Assembly: GCF_900101965.1 (NCBI RefSeq)
Contig: NZ_FNAP01000017.1
Coordinates: 1 to 47,645, forward strand
DNA: 47,645 nt
Direction of reading: 5' to 3'
DNA from: Rhodospira trueperi
GTDB lineage: Bacteria; Pseudomonadota; Alphaproteobacteria; Rhodospirillales; Rhodospirillaceae
The notes beneath the pieces were generated by a model. That model did no database searches and was not told where the DNA came from. It saw only the letters and a program-made list of their open reading frames with translations. A program made the translations under genes and the position numbers. How positions within the stretch are numbered: position 1 is the first letter of the stretch; the number at the start of each line of letters is the position of its first letter. This document shows positions 1 to 8,709 of the stretch, one piece after another.

Positions 1-177
1 CGCCTGAAGGACCTCCTGCGGCGGCACAGGGGCATCGCCACCAAGTACCTCGACAGCTACCTGGCGTGGTACCACCTCACCGTTCTGCCTCAGCTACCGT
101 CACCAAGATCCATCCTGGCCTGTGTCGCCGGGCTCATCTCGCCCAAAGATCCAATCTGCATATCTAACGCTAATTGA
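1..177 (+). CDS. IS1595-type transposase, C-terminal end only (starts before window)
   Basis: The frame is open from base 1 to a TGA at 175-177 and gives 58 residues. They begin RLKDLLRRHRGIATKYLDSY and continue LAWYHL, which is the typical end of the ISXO2-like (DDE) transposase domain of IS1595-family elements. The catalytic residues would lie upstream, outside the window. The last 25 or so residues are less typical, so the reading frame may run past the original IS end into flanking DNA. The element lies against the 63-bp repeats at 180-305. Family assignment rests on this short motif alone. Confidence 0.6.
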   Translation, partial: RLKDLLRRHRGIATKYLDSYLAWYHLTVLPQLPSPRSILACVAGLISPKDPICISNAN

Positions 178-179
178 GC

Positions 180-305
180 CTTATTTAATATTCAAGAATA
201 TATCCGTCACGATCCGTTCCGGATCGCTCGGGATTTGCGCTAGCCATTTGATTGTGAAGCAAATCGTCGTCGCGATCCGTTCCGGATCGCTCGGGATTTG
301 CTCTA
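180..305 (-). repeat. Two tandem copies of a structured 63-bp repeat
   Basis: Read on the minus strand, unit 1 runs 305-243 and unit 2 from 242 to about 180. Both start TAGMGCAAATCCCGAGCGAT. The first TAG is the stop codon of the bactofilin gene. Each unit holds a perfect 7-bp inverted repeat CGATCCG-GAA-CGGATCG. Unit 1 also holds a second, imperfect stem (TTTGCT...ATCAAA). Unit 2 diverges in its second half, which is AT-rich and contains its own palindrome ATATTC-AA-GAATAT at 188-201. A third copy lies at 39536-39600. The pattern resembles REP/BIME-type dispersed elements. Confidence 0.85.
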
Positions 306-899
306 GGACTTAGCCTTCTTCGTGGTCTCGGTTCCTGTACGGGCCGCCTCGTCAGTCTCGAACGGCGCCCTGCCATTCGCCTCTGATCCGGCATCTCCGC
401 CCACGACACCGGCCAGACGCGGGGCCTCGAAGGGTTCGGAGCCGGCGTTCCGATCCGGCAGGCCGAGATCGGGCATTTCGGCCATACGCCGACAATGCCC
501 TTCCATGAAGGCGCCGGGTTCGATGGCCAGGCTTTCATGCGTGACGTCGCCGACCATGCGGGCAGTGCTGGCCAGGAACACCGACTTGGCGATGACCTGA
601 CCACTCACCGAGCCATGCATGCGCACGGTCTGCGCACTGACCTCACCGGTCACGGCCCCCGAGATGCCAATGATCAGGGAGGCGCACTTGATGTCGCCTT
701 CCACCCGGCCGTCGATATGGATTTCGCCCGCGCTGACCATATCCCCGGTGATGGTCAGATCGGCGCTGATGATCGAGGGAACGGCGCGCTCCGCCGCAGC
801 GTCGCTCCCGGCCCGCCTCTCCGTCTTGCGCAGGTCAGCGGCAGGAACGGCGGGAGCGGTGGAGGACGGGGTCGGCTTCGGATTAGCCTTGGAAAACAT
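303..899 (-). CDS. Bactofilin (DUF583 / BacA-CcmA family) cytoskeletal protein
   Basis: This 198-aa protein has a low-complexity, Pro/Ala-rich head (1-40). A bactofilin core follows at about 42-140, with the repeated short beta-strand pattern of the family's right-handed beta helix (TITGDMVSAGEIHIDGRVEG, then VTGEVSAQTV and VSGQVIAKSV). Bactofilins polymerise without nucleotide at the inner membrane and position cell-wall enzymes. The tail after about 140 is variable and acidic. The gene overlaps the end of the upstream M23 peptidase by 17 bases, a common pairing that suggests co-translation and joint work on cell shape. Its stop codon is the first triplet of a dispersed repeat. Confidence 0.92.
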   Translation of the reverse strand: MFSKANPKPTPSSTAPAVPAADLRKTERRAGSDAAAERAVPSIISADLTITGDMVSAGEIHIDGRVEGDIKCASLIIGISGAVTGEVSAQTVRMHGSVSGQVIAKSVFLASTARMVGDVTHESLAIEPGAFMEGHCRRMAEMPDLGLPDRNAGSEPFEAPRLAGVVGGDAGSEANGRAPFETDEAARTGTETTKKAKS

Positions 900-2205
900 G
901 CTGACCGGCCTTCATAAACTGAGCGGGGTTGCGGGGCGTACCCCGGACACGAATCTCGTAATGCAGGTGAGGCCCGGTGCTGCGGCCGCTATTCCCGACC
1001 AGCCCGATGACGTCGCCCCGCGCCACGGCCTGACCCGGCCTGACGGTGATCTCCGAGAGGTGCCCGAAGCGCGTCGTCACGCCCATGCCGTGGCTGATTT
1101 CCACGGTGCGACCATACCCACGCCGCCACCCGGCGGCAACCACCTTTCCCGTGGCGGTGGCCAGCACGGGCGTTCCCATGGCTGCCGAGAAGTCGATGCC
1201 CTCGTGGCGGGCCATCCGGCCGTTGAACGGATCCTGACGAACACCGAAGGGACTGCTCATACGGTGGCTTGCCGTGATCGGCTTGGACAGCGGCAGCGCG
1301 TCGGTCAGGCCCCGCAGGGCTCCGAGACGGTCCACATAGGTGTTCAGGCTGGTCACCGAGGCCTCGTAGACCGGCTTGTCGAGAATGGGGAGATCGGCCG
1401 GCACGAACGGACCGCCTTTCCCATCGGCCTCGACGCTGAGGGCATCAAGCATGCTCTCGACATCAAGGCCCACCTCGGCGAGGCTCCCCTCGATATCGGC
1501 GATGCGGGTGCGGGCGACGGCGCCGAAATGCTCCAACAGCGCGGCCTGCGCCGTCTCCATTTCGATCACGAGATCCTCAAGGTCGGTCACCCGCTCCGTC
1601 AGAGCCCTGTTCTCATCAAGCGCGAGGTCCCGTTGCAGAACCATCTTGCGCATTTCGAGCTCGAAGTCGTCGAACTGACCCAGCAGGTGATGCGCCTCCG
1701 ACAGTTCGGCCATGCCCTCTTCCATGCCGGCGAGTTGGGCCAGAAGGGCATCCCGGGCACGACCGGCTTCCTCTTCCCAGGCCTCGGGCACCGGTTCGGC
1801 GCCAACCTCAGGCTGGCCGACGGGCTCCCCGACGGACTCCGGCGCCACATAACGAGCGAGGACGGCATGGTTGTTTTCAAGCCCCCGCGTCACCTCAGCG
1901 ATCTGATCGCGATACAGCGCCACCTCGGCCAGAAGCTGTTTGTAGCTGTCCTGGGCGTCCCGCACTTCCGCCGTCTTGGCGTCGATGACCGCGTCCACCC
2001 AGATCACCATGGCCATGCTGTAGGTCAGGATGCCCAGCATCACGACCCCAATGCAGGCCCCGGCGGCCTGCTTCATGCTGCTCAGGGTCCAGGACTGAAA
2101 ACCGCCGTTGTCGGTGCGGATCATGACATGGCGTTCGGGGAAAGCCCGGTGCAGGGCCCGTTTCCAGGGTGGCAGGCTGAGGTGTTGAGGATCGAACTCC
2201 GACAT
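883..2205 (-). CDS. M23 family (LytM) peptidoglycan endopeptidase, membrane-anchored
   Basis: The protein is 440 aa. It has a short cytoplasmic head, one membrane segment at about 47-71, and a long coiled-coil-like acidic stretch from about 75 to 230. A C-terminal LytM domain covers about 320-430. The zinc ligands are visible: HEGID (H334, D338) and HLH (413-415). This suggests an active metallo-endopeptidase that cuts peptidoglycan cross-links in the periplasm, rather than a degenerate EnvC-like activator. The gene lies directly upstream of, and overlaps, the bactofilin gene. Bactofilin-associated M23 enzymes are known partners in curving or shaping the cell. Confidence 0.93.
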   Translation of the reverse strand: MSEFDPQHLSLPPWKRALHRAFPERHVMIRTDNGGFQSWTLSSMKQAAGACIGVVMLGILTYSMAMVIWVDAVIDAKTAEVRDAQDSYKQLLAEVALYRDQIAEVTRGLENNHAVLARYVAPESVGEPVGQPEVGAEPVPEAWEEEAGRARDALLAQLAGMEEGMAELSEAHHLLGQFDDFELEMRKMVLQRDLALDENRALTERVTDLEDLVIEMETAQAALLEHFGAVARTRIADIEGSLAEVGLDVESMLDALSVEADGKGGPFVPADLPILDKPVYEASVTSLNTYVDRLGALRGLTDALPLSKPITASHRMSSPFGVRQDPFNGRMARHEGIDFSAAMGTPVLATATGKVVAAGWRRGYGRTVEISHGMGVTTRFGHLSEITVRPGQAVARGDVIGLVGNSGRSTGPHLHYEIRVRGTPRNPAQFMKAGQHVFQG

Positions 2206-2712
2206 GTCTTGCTGTCTTCCTAGGTCATGGGCCTATGAATTTCGGAACCAAGCGCGGGTCCCCGGTCCGGAGGACAACCGCCCCCCGACGAGGAGAAACA
2301 TACTGCCTGCTATGCGGACCTACCGTGCGATCCGTCACATGGCCAGAGGTCGGCCGCAGAACCCGCCGAAAAGGCCGATACCCCTTAACGGAGTCACATG
2401 TCACGACCCGTTTTCGACATGGGCCGACCACGCGAAAGCGCGGCTCTCTCCGCCGCGACACGGCCAACTCCGCGACGACGGCGTGCCGGGTCGGTCGAGC
2501 TTGCGTGAGGCGGAACCCATATAAATGAAATTACGCACATGCAACCCCGTCACTGAAACCCCTTCCCCGCCTAGGGTTCTCGTGCCTCATCTTCGACACA
2601 TTGCGGTAACATTCGGTTAAGCTTAACCCGAATCGAGCCACCTTATGACACGAACCATCGCTTTCCATAAGCCCGCAATCAACAATCATAAGCTGCATGA
2701 CTGGCTGGCACC
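2206..2712. other. 507-bp noncoding region upstream of the M23-bactofilin pair
   Basis: No open frame here looks coding. The stretch follows the stop of the exonuclease gene and precedes the M23 start, both on the minus strand, so it probably carries the promoter of the M23-bactofilin pair. Its GC content drops at 2520-2700. It contains one clear palindrome at 2615-2628 (separate entry). I see no convincing sigma-70 hexamer pair. Confidence 0.5.
2615..2628. promoter_or_regulatory. Perfect 14-bp palindrome, possible operator
   Basis: GGTTAAGCTTAACC is perfectly self-complementary. With one extra base it extends outward to TTCGG and CCCGAA arms. It lies about 410 bases upstream of the M23 start and 85 bases beyond the exonuclease stop. 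TTAACC resembles a CtrA half-site, but the spacing is wrong for the usual TTAA-N7-TTAA site. The function is unknown. Confidence 0.4.
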
Positions 2713-3402
2713 CTACCCCTGACACACCTCATCCAGGCGCGGCGGTTTCTTGGTGTCCATGTGGGCGACCTGAGCGAGGAACAACTCCCCGGCGGCGATG
2801 GCGTCCATCATCGCGTTGTGGGCCTTGTAGCGGGGCAGGCCATACCGCTCGCGGGCCGCATGCAGGCGCAGGGCACCTTGCACCACCGCCTGCTGCTGGC
2901 GTTCCTGCGCCCTGTGCTCCAGCCGCAGAGTATCGACATAGGGCACGACCATGGGCTGGCCATACACGCGCTTGCAGGCGAAGCTGAGGAACCGCTGCTC
3001 GACGGTCGAGAAATGGGCCAGCGGGACACGCCCCGCCATCGCACGCAGCACGTGTGGGAGCACCTCCGCCAGCGGCGGCGCGGATTCCAGGTGGTCGTCC
3101 AGCAACCCGTGAATGACCGCCGTTTCCTCCGGAATCGGCCGCGTCGGCCGCACCAGGAAATGCCGGGCCTGCCCCAGACGAACCCCACCGGCGTGCACCG
3201 GCGCGAACCCCACGCTCAGAATCTCATGGTGCCTGGGATCAAGGCCGGTCGTTTCCAGATCGATGGCCAGGAACTCCACCTCGGGCCAGGGCGTGTCGAG
3301 CGTGGCATAGTCAACCGCGTAGTAATCCCGCAGCGGCCCCGGCTTGCCGCTCATCCACAACAGGCGACGCATGACGTCGAATCCCAGAAGGTGCCTGAGC
3401 AT
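2713..3402 (-). CDS. 3'-5' exonuclease, DnaQ/PolC-epsilon-like (DEDDh)
   Basis: The protein is 229 aa with an RNase H-fold exonuclease domain at about 43-215. Motif I is AIDLETTGLD (D48, E50). Motif II reads AHFSTVEQRFL, so a Glu stands where classical epsilon subunits have Asp. Motif III is HNAMMDA with the catalytic His and Asp. Proteins of this subgroup are usually encoded next to a cNMP/CBS/DUF294 protein and an acetate-type symporter, exactly as here. The start is 30 bases after the DUF294 gene, so the two are probably co-transcribed. It is not the replicative proofreading subunit by context. Its cellular substrate is unknown. Confidence 0.88.
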   Translation of the reverse strand: MLRHLLGFDVMRRLLWMSGKPGPLRDYYAVDYATLDTPWPEVEFLAIDLETTGLDPRHHEILSVGFAPVHAGGVRLGQARHFLVRPTRPIPEETAVIHGLLDDHLESAPPLAEVLPHVLRAMAGRVPLAHFSTVEQRFLSFACKRVYGQPMVVPYVDTLRLEHRAQERQQQAVVQGALRLHAARERYGLPRYKAHNAMMDAIAAGELFLAQVAHMDTKKPPRLDEVCQG

Positions 3403-3432
3403 GGTGGGGACTGGCTCCGCCGCGAAGGTTCG

Positions 3433-5295
3433 TTACATCCGCCCGGTCTGATAGGCCGTGGCGAGAGCGCCCTGCATGGTTTTGACCACCGAGAACGCAT
3501 CCTTGAGCTGGGTCCGCTCGAAGTTCGAAAGCAACTCCGGCGAGACGTAGTTGTTGGCCTTCTTTCCCTCGCGGATGTGCAGGGCCTGATGGCGCAACCG
3601 CATGGTGCTGATGAAGTCCCAGGCGTCGCGCAGATCGGCCGCGCCGTCCTTGGAGACACTGCCCTTGTCGCGGGCAATCTCCAGCCGATCCAGGGTGTTG
3701 ACGGCCTCGGCGCCGGCGTCCAGCGCGTAAACCCGCGCCAGATCGACGATGGGCACGATGCCCCGGTGCTTCAGATCCAGCGTGTTGTCGTGCTCGCCCC
3801 CCCGGATGAGCACGAGATTGCGGAAGAAGCCCAGCGGCGGCTGACGGCTGAGCGCGTTCGACGCCAGATAGGCCAGGAAGATCTTCTTGCCCTGCGTCTT
3901 CTTCAGCACAAAAGCCCTGAGATCGTGGAACAGGCCATGGTTTCCAAAGATCGGCCGCATATCGAAAAAGACGGAAGCGTGCATCAGAGCCTTCGGCTCC
4001 GGCTGGTCGATCCACTTGGCGAAGTAGGACTTCCACGTCTTCAGCGGCTGGCGCCACTGGTCGGTCATGGCCATGACCTCGCCCGGGCAATACACATAGC
4101 CGCAGATGTTCAGCCCGTCGCAGACCATGCGCGTGAAAGCGCGGAAATACTCACCGTGCTTTTCCGGGTTGTAGGAATCATCCAAAACGAGGCAGTTGTC
4201 CTGGTCCGAGCGCGCGGTCTGCTCGTGCCGGCCCTGACTGCCGGCGGCCAGCCACACGAACGGAACGGGGGGCGGCCCCAGGGTCTGCTCCGCTAGGGCC
4301 ATCAGGCGCACCGTGGCGGCATCGGACAGAGTGGAGATCATATGCCCGATGGTGTGCGCCGATGCCCCGGTCTCCACAAGTTGAAGGATCAACTCTGGCA
4401 CCATGGACAGCGAATCGCGCATCCCCTCCGGCGTGTCGCGTTTGTAAAGGTCGCCGACGAGATAGACCGCAGAGGTGTTTTGCGCCTGCACCAGGTTGGT
4501 GGTGGTGATGACGCCGGCCAGGGCGCCCTCCCGCAGCACGGGAAGGTGCCGGATGTTGTGGCGTGACATCAGCAGCATGGCATCGAACAGATAGTCGTCG
4601 GTGGTCAGGTACACCGGGTTGGTCGTCATCACCGCCGAAACCGGCGTCTCATAGGGCAGCGCCTTGGCCACCACGCGGTTACGCAGGTCACGCTCTGTGA
4701 TGATGCCGATCAGTTTCTCCTCCCCGGGAATCAACAGGCAGGAGACCCCCTCCTCGGCCATGCGCGCGGCGGCGGCATGGATGGTGGCGTCCGGCGCGAT
4801 GGTCACCGGCGCGCGCCGCAGCATGTCCCCCAGGTGAACGGCCATCAGGTCCAGCCGGCCGTGCCCCTGGTTGGAGACCGCGCGGCCCGTGCGCAACCGC
4901 TCACCGCCCAGCGGCTGGAAGAAATAGGAGAACTGCTTGTGACGCTTACGCAGGTCGTGGAACGTTTCGGCCGGCAGCGCATACAGAAGGCTGTCCTCAA
5001 TGGCCAGGATGGTGTTGTGGGCCGGGCCGCCGCGCAGCAGGGTGATGGTGCCGACGGTTTCACCTTCGCCGGTGCGCGCCAGCAACTCGTTGGCCGGATC
5101 GCGTGTCTCCAAAGCGCCGGTTCGCACGATGAAAACATGATCGACCGTGTCCCCGGGTTCGATCAGGGGACGTCCCTTGCGGATGTATCGGGATTCAAGG
5201 TTGCTGGCAACGGTGTCGAGGGCCTCGGTCGGCAGCATGTCAAAGGGGTGGTACGCGGCGATGAAGTCGCGGATTTCAATCAGTTCCACGTCCAT
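3433..5295 (-). CDS. cNMP-binding / tandem CBS / DUF294 nucleotidyltransferase-like protein
   Basis: The 620-aa protein has four parts. A cyclic-nucleotide-binding-like domain spans about 15-130. Two CBS motifs span about 165-285 (ITERDLRNRVV and VITTTNLV mark their ends). A DUF294 nucleotidyltransferase-like domain spans about 320-450 with the motif GSQGRHEQTARSDQDN. A C-terminal DUF294_C helical domain spans about 475-610. The architecture is that of GlnD-like signal-transduction nucleotidyltransferases. The CBS pair probably senses adenine nucleotides. The gene sits downstream of the symporter genes on the same strand, but a terminator lies between. A link to symporter control is plausible from conserved neighbourhood, not shown here. 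Confidence 0.92.
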   Translation of the reverse strand: MDVELIEIRDFIAAYHPFDMLPTEALDTVASNLESRYIRKGRPLIEPGDTVDHVFIVRTGALETRDPANELLARTGEGETVGTITLLRGGPAHNTILAIEDSLLYALPAETFHDLRKRHKQFSYFFQPLGGERLRTGRAVSNQGHGRLDLMAVHLGDMLRRAPVTIAPDATIHAAAARMAEEGVSCLLIPGEEKLIGIITERDLRNRVVAKALPYETPVSAVMTTNPVYLTTDDYLFDAMLLMSRHNIRHLPVLREGALAGVITTTNLVQAQNTSAVYLVGDLYKRDTPEGMRDSLSMVPELILQLVETGASAHTIGHMISTLSDAATVRLMALAEQTLGPPPVPFVWLAAGSQGRHEQTARSDQDNCLVLDDSYNPEKHGEYFRAFTRMVCDGLNICGYVYCPGEVMAMTDQWRQPLKTWKSYFAKWIDQPEPKALMHASVFFDMRPIFGNHGLFHDLRAFVLKKTQGKKIFLAYLASNALSRQPPLGFFRNLVLIRGGEHDNTLDLKHRGIVPIVDLARVYALDAGAEAVNTLDRLEIARDKGSVSKDGAADLRDAWDFISTMRLRHQALHIREGKKANNYVSPELLSNFERTQLKDAFSVVKTMQGALATAYQTGRM

Positions 5296-5371
5296 GGGGG
5301 GCCTCGCCTAGCATCCGGAGCAATAGGCACATCCTGACGACCAGAATGCCGCCCCACGCAGCAAAAGAGAA

Positions 5372-5401
5372 GCGCGAGCCCCGACGGACTGGGGCTCGCG
5401 C
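5372..5401 (-). terminator. Rho-independent terminator after the symporter genes
   Basis: An 11-bp perfect stem (GCGCGAGCCCC / GGGGCTCGCGC) surrounds an 8-base loop. On the minus strand it is followed by TTCTCTTTTGC, a moderately T-rich run. It lies 38 bases past the symporter stop and upstream of the DUF294 start, so it separates the two transcripts at least in part. Confidence 0.85.
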
Positions 5402-5439
5402 AACGCAGGGGACCGGATCGTCCCCGGTAGGATTGAGCG

Positions 5440-7221
5440 TTACTCCGCTGCCGTGGTGACGCGCGGGGTGCGGATGTCCTCCACCAGATGCTGGATGTGA
5501 TCCGGCGGCTCCGCCGTCACCTTCGAGACCAGGAAGGCGACAAGGAAGTTCAACGCCATGCCGACGGCCCCGATGCCCTCCGGCGAGATTCCGAACAGCC
5601 AGTTCTCCCGGACGTTGTCAATGACCGGTTCGATGAACACACCCTTGTAGAGAATGATGTAGCCCATGGTGAAGACCAGGCCGGTCAGCATGCCGGCAAT
5701 GGCACCCTCCCGGTTGATCTTCTTGGAGAAGATGCCCATCAGGATGACCGGGAACAGCGACGACGCCGCCAGACCGAAGGCAAACGCCACCACCTGCGCC
5801 ACGAACCCTGGTGGGTTGTACCCCAGATAGCCGGCAATCAAGATGGCCACGGCGACAGCGATGCGCCCGGCCAGGAGTTCTGTTTTCTCCGAGATGCCCG
5901 GCGTCACGGTCCCTTTCAGCAGGTCGTGCGAGATGCCCGAGGAGATCACCAGCAGCAGGCCGGCCGCCGTGGACAGGGCGGCCGCGATACCGCCGGCGGC
6001 CACCAGGGCGATGACCCAGTCGGGCAGACGGGCGATTTCCGGATTGGCCAGGACCATGATGTCGCGGTCCACCACCAGTTCGTTGCCCTGCCAACCCCAT
6101 TCCTCGGCGCGGGCCAGGAACTCTTCGTCCGCGCTCTTGTCGTTGTAGTACTGGATGCGGCCGTCGCCGTTCTTGTCCTCGAACGACAGCAGGCCGGTGG
6201 CTTCCCAGCGCTCCATCCAGGCGGGTCGATCCTCGTAGACCAGATTGCCGTCGGGACTGCCGACCTCGCCGGTCTGCACGGTGGTGGTCAGGTTGTAGCG
6301 GGCCATGGCGCCAACCGACGGGGCCACGGTGTAGAGCAAGGCGATGAACAGCAGTGCCCAGCCGGCGGAGGCGCGAGCGTCGCGCACGCGCGGCACCGTG
6401 AAGAAGCGCACGATGACGTGCGGCAGACCGGCCGTGCCGACCATCAACGCCACGGTGATGGCGAACATGTCGATCATGCTCTTGCCACCCTCGGTGTACT
6501 CGATGAACCCGAGTTCCGTGACGATGTCGTTCAGGGCGTCCAGCATGAACTGCCCGTTGTGTGCCGCGCTCTCCGCCGTGATAACCGATCCGAAGGCGAT
6601 CTGCGGGATCGGGTTGCCGGTGAGGTTGAAGGCGATGAACACCGCCGGCACCGTGTAGGCGACGATCAGGACGCAGTACTGCGCCACCTGGGTGTAGGTG
6701 ATGCCCTTCATGCCCCCCAGCACGGCGTAGACGAACACGATGCCCATGCCGACGATCAGGCCGGTGATGAGGTCGACCTCAAGGAAGCGCGAGAACACGA
6801 TGCCGACGCCGCGCATTTGGCCGGCGACATACGTGAACGAAATGAAGATCAGGCAGACCACGGCCACCAGCCGCGCCGCCTTGGAATAGTACCGGTCGCC
6901 GATGAACTCGGGGACCGTGAACTTGCCGTACTTGCGCAGGTACGGCGCCAGCAGCATGGCCAGCAGCACATAGCCGCCGGTCCAGCCCATCAGATAGACG
7001 GAGCCCCCGTACCCCAGAAAGGCGATCAGGCCGGCCATGGAGATGAACGACGCGGCGCTCATCCAGTCGGCGGCCGTGGCCATGCCGTTGGCCACCGGAT
7101 GCACGCCCTTGCCGGCGACGTAGAACTCGCCCGTGCTGCTGGCCTTCGACCAAATGGCGATGCCGATATACAGCGCGAAGCTGAGACCCACGACAATGTA
7201 GGTCAGTGTTTTCAGATCCAT
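5440..7221 (-). CDS. Sodium:solute symporter large subunit (VC_2705 / ActP-like)
   Basis: The 593-aa polytopic membrane protein belongs to the SSS family and has about 13 hydrophobic segments. The early motif GKGVHPVANGMATAADWMSA is typical of the sodium-binding region. A soluble insertion at about 330-390 contains DKNGDGRIQ, which looks like an EF-hand calcium loop and is a usual trait of the VC_2705 subfamily. The paired small subunit is encoded 16 bases upstream. By family, substrates are acetate or other short organic acids driven by sodium. The exact solute cannot be told from sequence. The start has GGGGGG about 9 bases upstream. Confidence 0.92.
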   Translation of the reverse strand: MDLKTLTYIVVGLSFALYIGIAIWSKASSTGEFYVAGKGVHPVANGMATAADWMSAASFISMAGLIAFLGYGGSVYLMGWTGGYVLLAMLLAPYLRKYGKFTVPEFIGDRYYSKAARLVAVVCLIFISFTYVAGQMRGVGIVFSRFLEVDLITGLIVGMGIVFVYAVLGGMKGITYTQVAQYCVLIVAYTVPAVFIAFNLTGNPIPQIAFGSVITAESAAHNGQFMLDALNDIVTELGFIEYTEGGKSMIDMFAITVALMVGTAGLPHVIVRFFTVPRVRDARASAGWALLFIALLYTVAPSVGAMARYNLTTTVQTGEVGSPDGNLVYEDRPAWMERWEATGLLSFEDKNGDGRIQYYNDKSADEEFLARAEEWGWQGNELVVDRDIMVLANPEIARLPDWVIALVAAGGIAAALSTAAGLLLVISSGISHDLLKGTVTPGISEKTELLAGRIAVAVAILIAGYLGYNPPGFVAQVVAFAFGLAASSLFPVILMGIFSKKINREGAIAGMLTGLVFTMGYIILYKGVFIEPVIDNVRENWLFGISPEGIGAVGMALNFLVAFLVSKVTAEPPDHIQHLVEDIRTPRVTTAAE

Positions 7222-7237
7222 TTGTCAGGTCCCCCCG

Positions 7238-7504
7238 TCACTGCTCGTCAACGCCGTGTTTGCGATCCAGGGCGTTCATGCGCAGGGCATAGACCGCAAT
7301 CAGGATCAGGAAGACGTAAATGGCACCTTGCTGGGCGAACCAGAAGCCAAGCCTGAAGCCGCCGAACTGAATGGCGTTCAACTGGTCATGAAGAAGAATA
7401 CCGAACCCGTAAGAGACCACGAACCAGATCACCAGACTGACCGCGATCAGGGTTATGTTCGCCTTCCAGTAGGCATCCTTGCCGTTCCCCGAACTATCGG
7501 ACAT
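7238..7504 (-). CDS. DUF4212 sodium:solute symporter small subunit
   Basis: The 88-aa protein has two membrane helices, at about 18-38 and 53-75. The family signature YWKANITLIAVSLVIWFVVS opens the first. It is the obligate small partner of the VC_2705-type symporter encoded just downstream. The start at 7504 was chosen because GGGAGG lies 8 bases upstream and because the family begins just before the YWK motif. An upstream in-frame ATG would add 16 atypical residues. Confidence 0.9.
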   Translation of the reverse strand: MSDSSGNGKDAYWKANITLIAVSLVIWFVVSYGFGILLHDQLNAIQFGGFRLGFWFAQQGAIYVFLILIAVYALRMNALDRKHGVDEQ

Positions 7505-7797
7505 TGTTCCTACCTCCCAAGTGAGACTGCACAACACCATTATGCGGAGCATCGCTCCGGGTCTTTGTCAGAGTCGTGCGTATATCTTTTAACAGGGGCA
7601 TCCTCGCCGACGCGTTTTCCGCCCCACGCGTCAGACAAGTCACACGTCGCCAAGGGCGTGCATCGGACACCGGCCCCACCGCCTGCCCCCTAAGCGGATC
7701 ACTGAACCAATGTCCCGCCGGGGAGGCAAGGGAAAACGGCGAATTTTCGGCTATATTAGTGAGTTCTCAAGTCGTCGGAGGCAAAACGCCAGCCCGA
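7505..7797 (-). promoter_or_regulatory. Probable promoter/leader region of the symporter operon
   Basis: These 293 noncoding bases lie between the thiD stop and the symporter small-subunit start. A 6-bp hairpin CGGAGC-ATC-GCTCCG at 7545-7559 sits in the likely 5' leader. AT-rich patches occur at 7580-7595 and 7740-7765. I could not settle on a specific promoter hexamer pair. Confidence 0.4.
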
Positions 7798-8601
7798 TCA
7801 GCCCTTGAACGGCGCCACCGTGTGGGCATGGTTCATCGGTCCGTGTCCCTGCCCGAAGCCCGGTGCGGTTTCCATGGCGCGGCGCACGTAAGCGCGAGCG
7901 CGCGCCACGGTGTCCTCCAGAGCCATCCCCTGAGCCAGACCGCAGGCGATGGCGGAGGCCAGCGTGCAACCGGTCCCGTGCGTTGCCGTTGTTTCGATCC
8001 GGGGCGCGTCGAAGCGACGGACGGCATCGGCGGTGACCAGAAGATCCGTCACCGTGGCGCCGGGCAGATGCCCGCCCTTCATCAGCACGGCCTCGGGTCC
8101 CAGATCCAGCAGGGCCTTTCCGGCCGCCTCCATGTCGGTCACCGACCCAATGGCGCGTCCGCTCAGCGCCTCGGCCTCGGGAACGTTTGGGGTCAGGACG
8201 GCCGCGCGCGGAACCAGGAGATCGCGCAACGCCCCCTGGGCGGAGGCATCAAGCAGCGGATGGCCGCCCTTCGCGACCATCACAGGGTCCACCACCAGAG
8301 GAATCCCATCGCCATACCGCGACAGCGCCTCGGCCACCGCCTCGATCACGGCCGCCGTTCCCATCATGCCGGTCTTCAGCGTATCGGCGCCGATGTCGCC
8401 GAGCACCAGGGCGATCTGCTCGACGATGAAGTCGATGGGCACCGGGTGGACCCCGAACACACCTCGGGTGTTCTGCGCGGTCAGCGCGGTCACCGCCGTG
8501 GCCGCGTACCCGCCCAGCGCCGTCACGGCCTTGATGTCAGCCTGAATCCCCGCGCCGCCGCCGGAATCGGAACCGGCGACGATCAACACACGCCCGGTCA
8601 T
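7798..8601 (-). CDS. thiD: Hydroxymethylpyrimidine/phosphomethylpyrimidine kinase
   Basis: The enzyme phosphorylates HMP and HMP-phosphate to HMP-PP for thiamine synthesis. The 267-aa protein has a ribokinase-like fold. It shows the N-terminal substrate motif AGSDSGGGAGIQAD, the middle motif DPVMVAKGG, and the anion-hole/catalytic motif HGTGCTLASA near residue 210. The start at 8601 is supported by AGGGAGAA upstream and by the family start; the longer open frame adds 22 Arg/Glu-rich residues. No TPP riboswitch is visible in the 108 bases upstream. It follows the thioredoxin-like gene on the same strand. Confidence 0.96.
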   Translation of the reverse strand: MTGRVLIVAGSDSGGGAGIQADIKAVTALGGYAATAVTALTAQNTRGVFGVHPVPIDFIVEQIALVLGDIGADTLKTGMMGTAAVIEAVAEALSRYGDGIPLVVDPVMVAKGGHPLLDASAQGALRDLLVPRAAVLTPNVPEAEALSGRAIGSVTDMEAAGKALLDLGPEAVLMKGGHLPGATVTDLLVTADAVRRFDAPRIETTATHGTGCTLASAIACGLAQGMALEDTVARARAYVRRAMETAPGFGQGHGPMNHAHTVAPFKG

Positions 8602-8617
8602 GCCCTGTTTCTCCCTG

Positions 8618-8634
8618 CCGTCATCGTGACGGCG
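8618..8634 (-). other. Hairpin in the thiD leader
   Basis: GCCGTCA-TCG-TGACGGC is a perfect 7-bp stem with a 3-base loop. It ends about 17 bases upstream of the thiD start and just ahead of its Shine-Dalgarno site. No T-tract follows. It may affect translation or mRNA stability; no ligand-binding fold is evident. Confidence 0.45.
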
Positions 8635-8709
8635 CGCAGCCCTGCACACCTCCGCCCCGAATCGCAAGCGAAAAACCGACCGGACCCAAGTTTGAGGGGA
8701 AGACCCGGC

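Noticed and set aside
2611-2632. A CtrA binding site
   Set aside because: The TTAA halves are 2 bases apart instead of 7, so only a palindrome is claimed.
8602-8709. A TPP riboswitch ahead of thiD
   Set aside because: The conserved CUGAGA and related elements are absent; only a simple 7-bp hairpin is present.
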